64,000 bases of DNA from Kitasatospora aureofaciens (lineage in GTDB: Bacteria > Actinomycetota > Actinomycetes > Streptomycetales > Streptomycetaceae): NCBI RefSeq assembly GCF_001188955.3, contig NZ_JPRF03000076.1:124001-188000 (forward strand), written 5' to 3'. This document shows positions 63,648 through 64,000 of this stretch, one piece after another. The position numbers were made by a program, and so were the translations under genes. A model generated the notes under the pieces. The model was given only the letters and a program-made list of their open reading frames with translations, ran no database searches and was not told where the DNA came from. Position 1 is the stretch's first letter. Each line of letters starts with the position of its first letter.

Positions 63648-64000
63648 TCAGAGCAGGGTGCTCCAGTAGTACCAGAACCGGTTGAGCACCATCAGTGCGA
63701 TCACGGCCGCCCACAGCACCGGCAGGGCCCAGTGGTAGCGCGCCGCCTCCCGGACGACCGTCCGCATCCGCGGCCCGACCGGGATCACCCCGGTGCGCAG
63801 GTTGTGCAGCGTGGTGTACCAGAACAGCACCACCGTCGTCGCCCAGACCACCATGCAGTACGGGCACAGGGCGCCGATGCCGTACAGCGACTGGTCGATC
63901 AGCCAGTGCGTGAACACGATGCCCAGGGTCGTCCCGGCCTGCAGGCCCAGCCAGAACCAGCGCCGGTAGGCGGCGCCGGCCAGCAGTCCCGCGCCGACCG
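63648..64000 (-). CDS. Vitamin K epoxide reductase family membrane protein (5' part outside window)
   Basis: The visible C-terminal 117 residues have three to four membrane segments and the active-site CxxC in GALCPYCMVVW, followed by ATTVVLFWYTTLHN. The frame continues past the window end (AGAAYRRWFWLGLQAGTTLG before the first in-window start), so the true start lies outside. Actinobacterial VKORs take electrons from DsbA-like proteins and pass them to menaquinone, supporting disulfide formation in exported proteins. Confidence 0.9.
   Translation of the reverse strand, partial: VGAGLLAGAAYRRWFWLGLQAGTTLGIVFTHWLIDQSLYGIGALCPYCMVVWATTVVLFWYTTLHNLRTGVIPVGPRMRTVVREAARYHWALPVLWAAVIALMVLNRFWYYWSTLL

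Overview
The window is about 72% GC, codons end overwhelmingly in G or C, and genes often start at GTG. It carries rbpA with a sigma-R type promoter, the smeA-sffA sporulation pair, an RppA-type tetrahydroxynaphthalene synthase, a GH19 chitinase and a FMN-riboswitch ribE-ribM-ribBA-ribH operon. This points to a chromosomal segment of a Streptomycetaceae actinomycete (Streptomyces or Kitasatospora). I see no tRNA, rRNA, prophage, insertion sequence or CRISPR array.

Layout. 1-7.2 kb: the 3' part of an NRAMP-related metal transporter, an MgtC/SapB protein, a DUF1275 protein, an Rv1733c-like protein, and a PadR regulator with its operator driving a translationally coupled ABC exporter. 7.2-15.5 kb: Nudix plus a zinc-ribbon SDR, guaB1, DUF5995, a poly-gamma-glutamate hydrolase-like protein, DUF3224, a membrane PP2C phosphatase and an RluA pseudouridine synthase. 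15.7-21.4 kb: a leftward block of P450, type III PKS (rppA), DUF1259 lipoprotein-like protein and multicopper oxidase, probably for pigment formation. 21.7-28.9 kb: SDR/QueA-like pair, SnoaL-like protein, a 1226-residue PAS-GAF-SpoIIE-HATPase switch protein and a SUKH protein. 28.9-37.7 kb: an array of hairpin repeats, a divergent MFS exporter/HxlR regulator pair, a decayed thiolase, a membrane protein, a serine hydrolase, the chitinase, HIT and PPOX proteins.

37.7-43.7 kb is core metabolism: the riboflavin operon under an FMN riboswitch, then hisE-hisG. 43.9-52.6 kb holds two coupled CNNM/CorC proteins, an epimerase, an EccA-like AAA protein, a uridine-kinase-like protein and an acyl-CoA dehydrogenase. 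52.8-64 kb holds an Lrp regulator, an amidohydrolase, GNAT proteins, lnt, fxsA, rbpA, sffA-smeA, an ankyrin protein, a second serine hydrolase, a Nudix protein and the 3' part of a VKOR gene that runs off the window.

The least explained structures are the four-copy GAAGTCG/CGACTTC hairpin array (29.17-29.56 kb), the palindrome/direct-repeat element upstream of rbpA (58.49-58.54 kb), the SDR whose catalytic Tyr is Thr, and the pigment block with its unusual multicopper oxidase. About ten genes have a TAnnnT hexamer 6-10 bases before the start codon and no Shine-Dalgarno, the arrangement expected of leaderless mRNAs.
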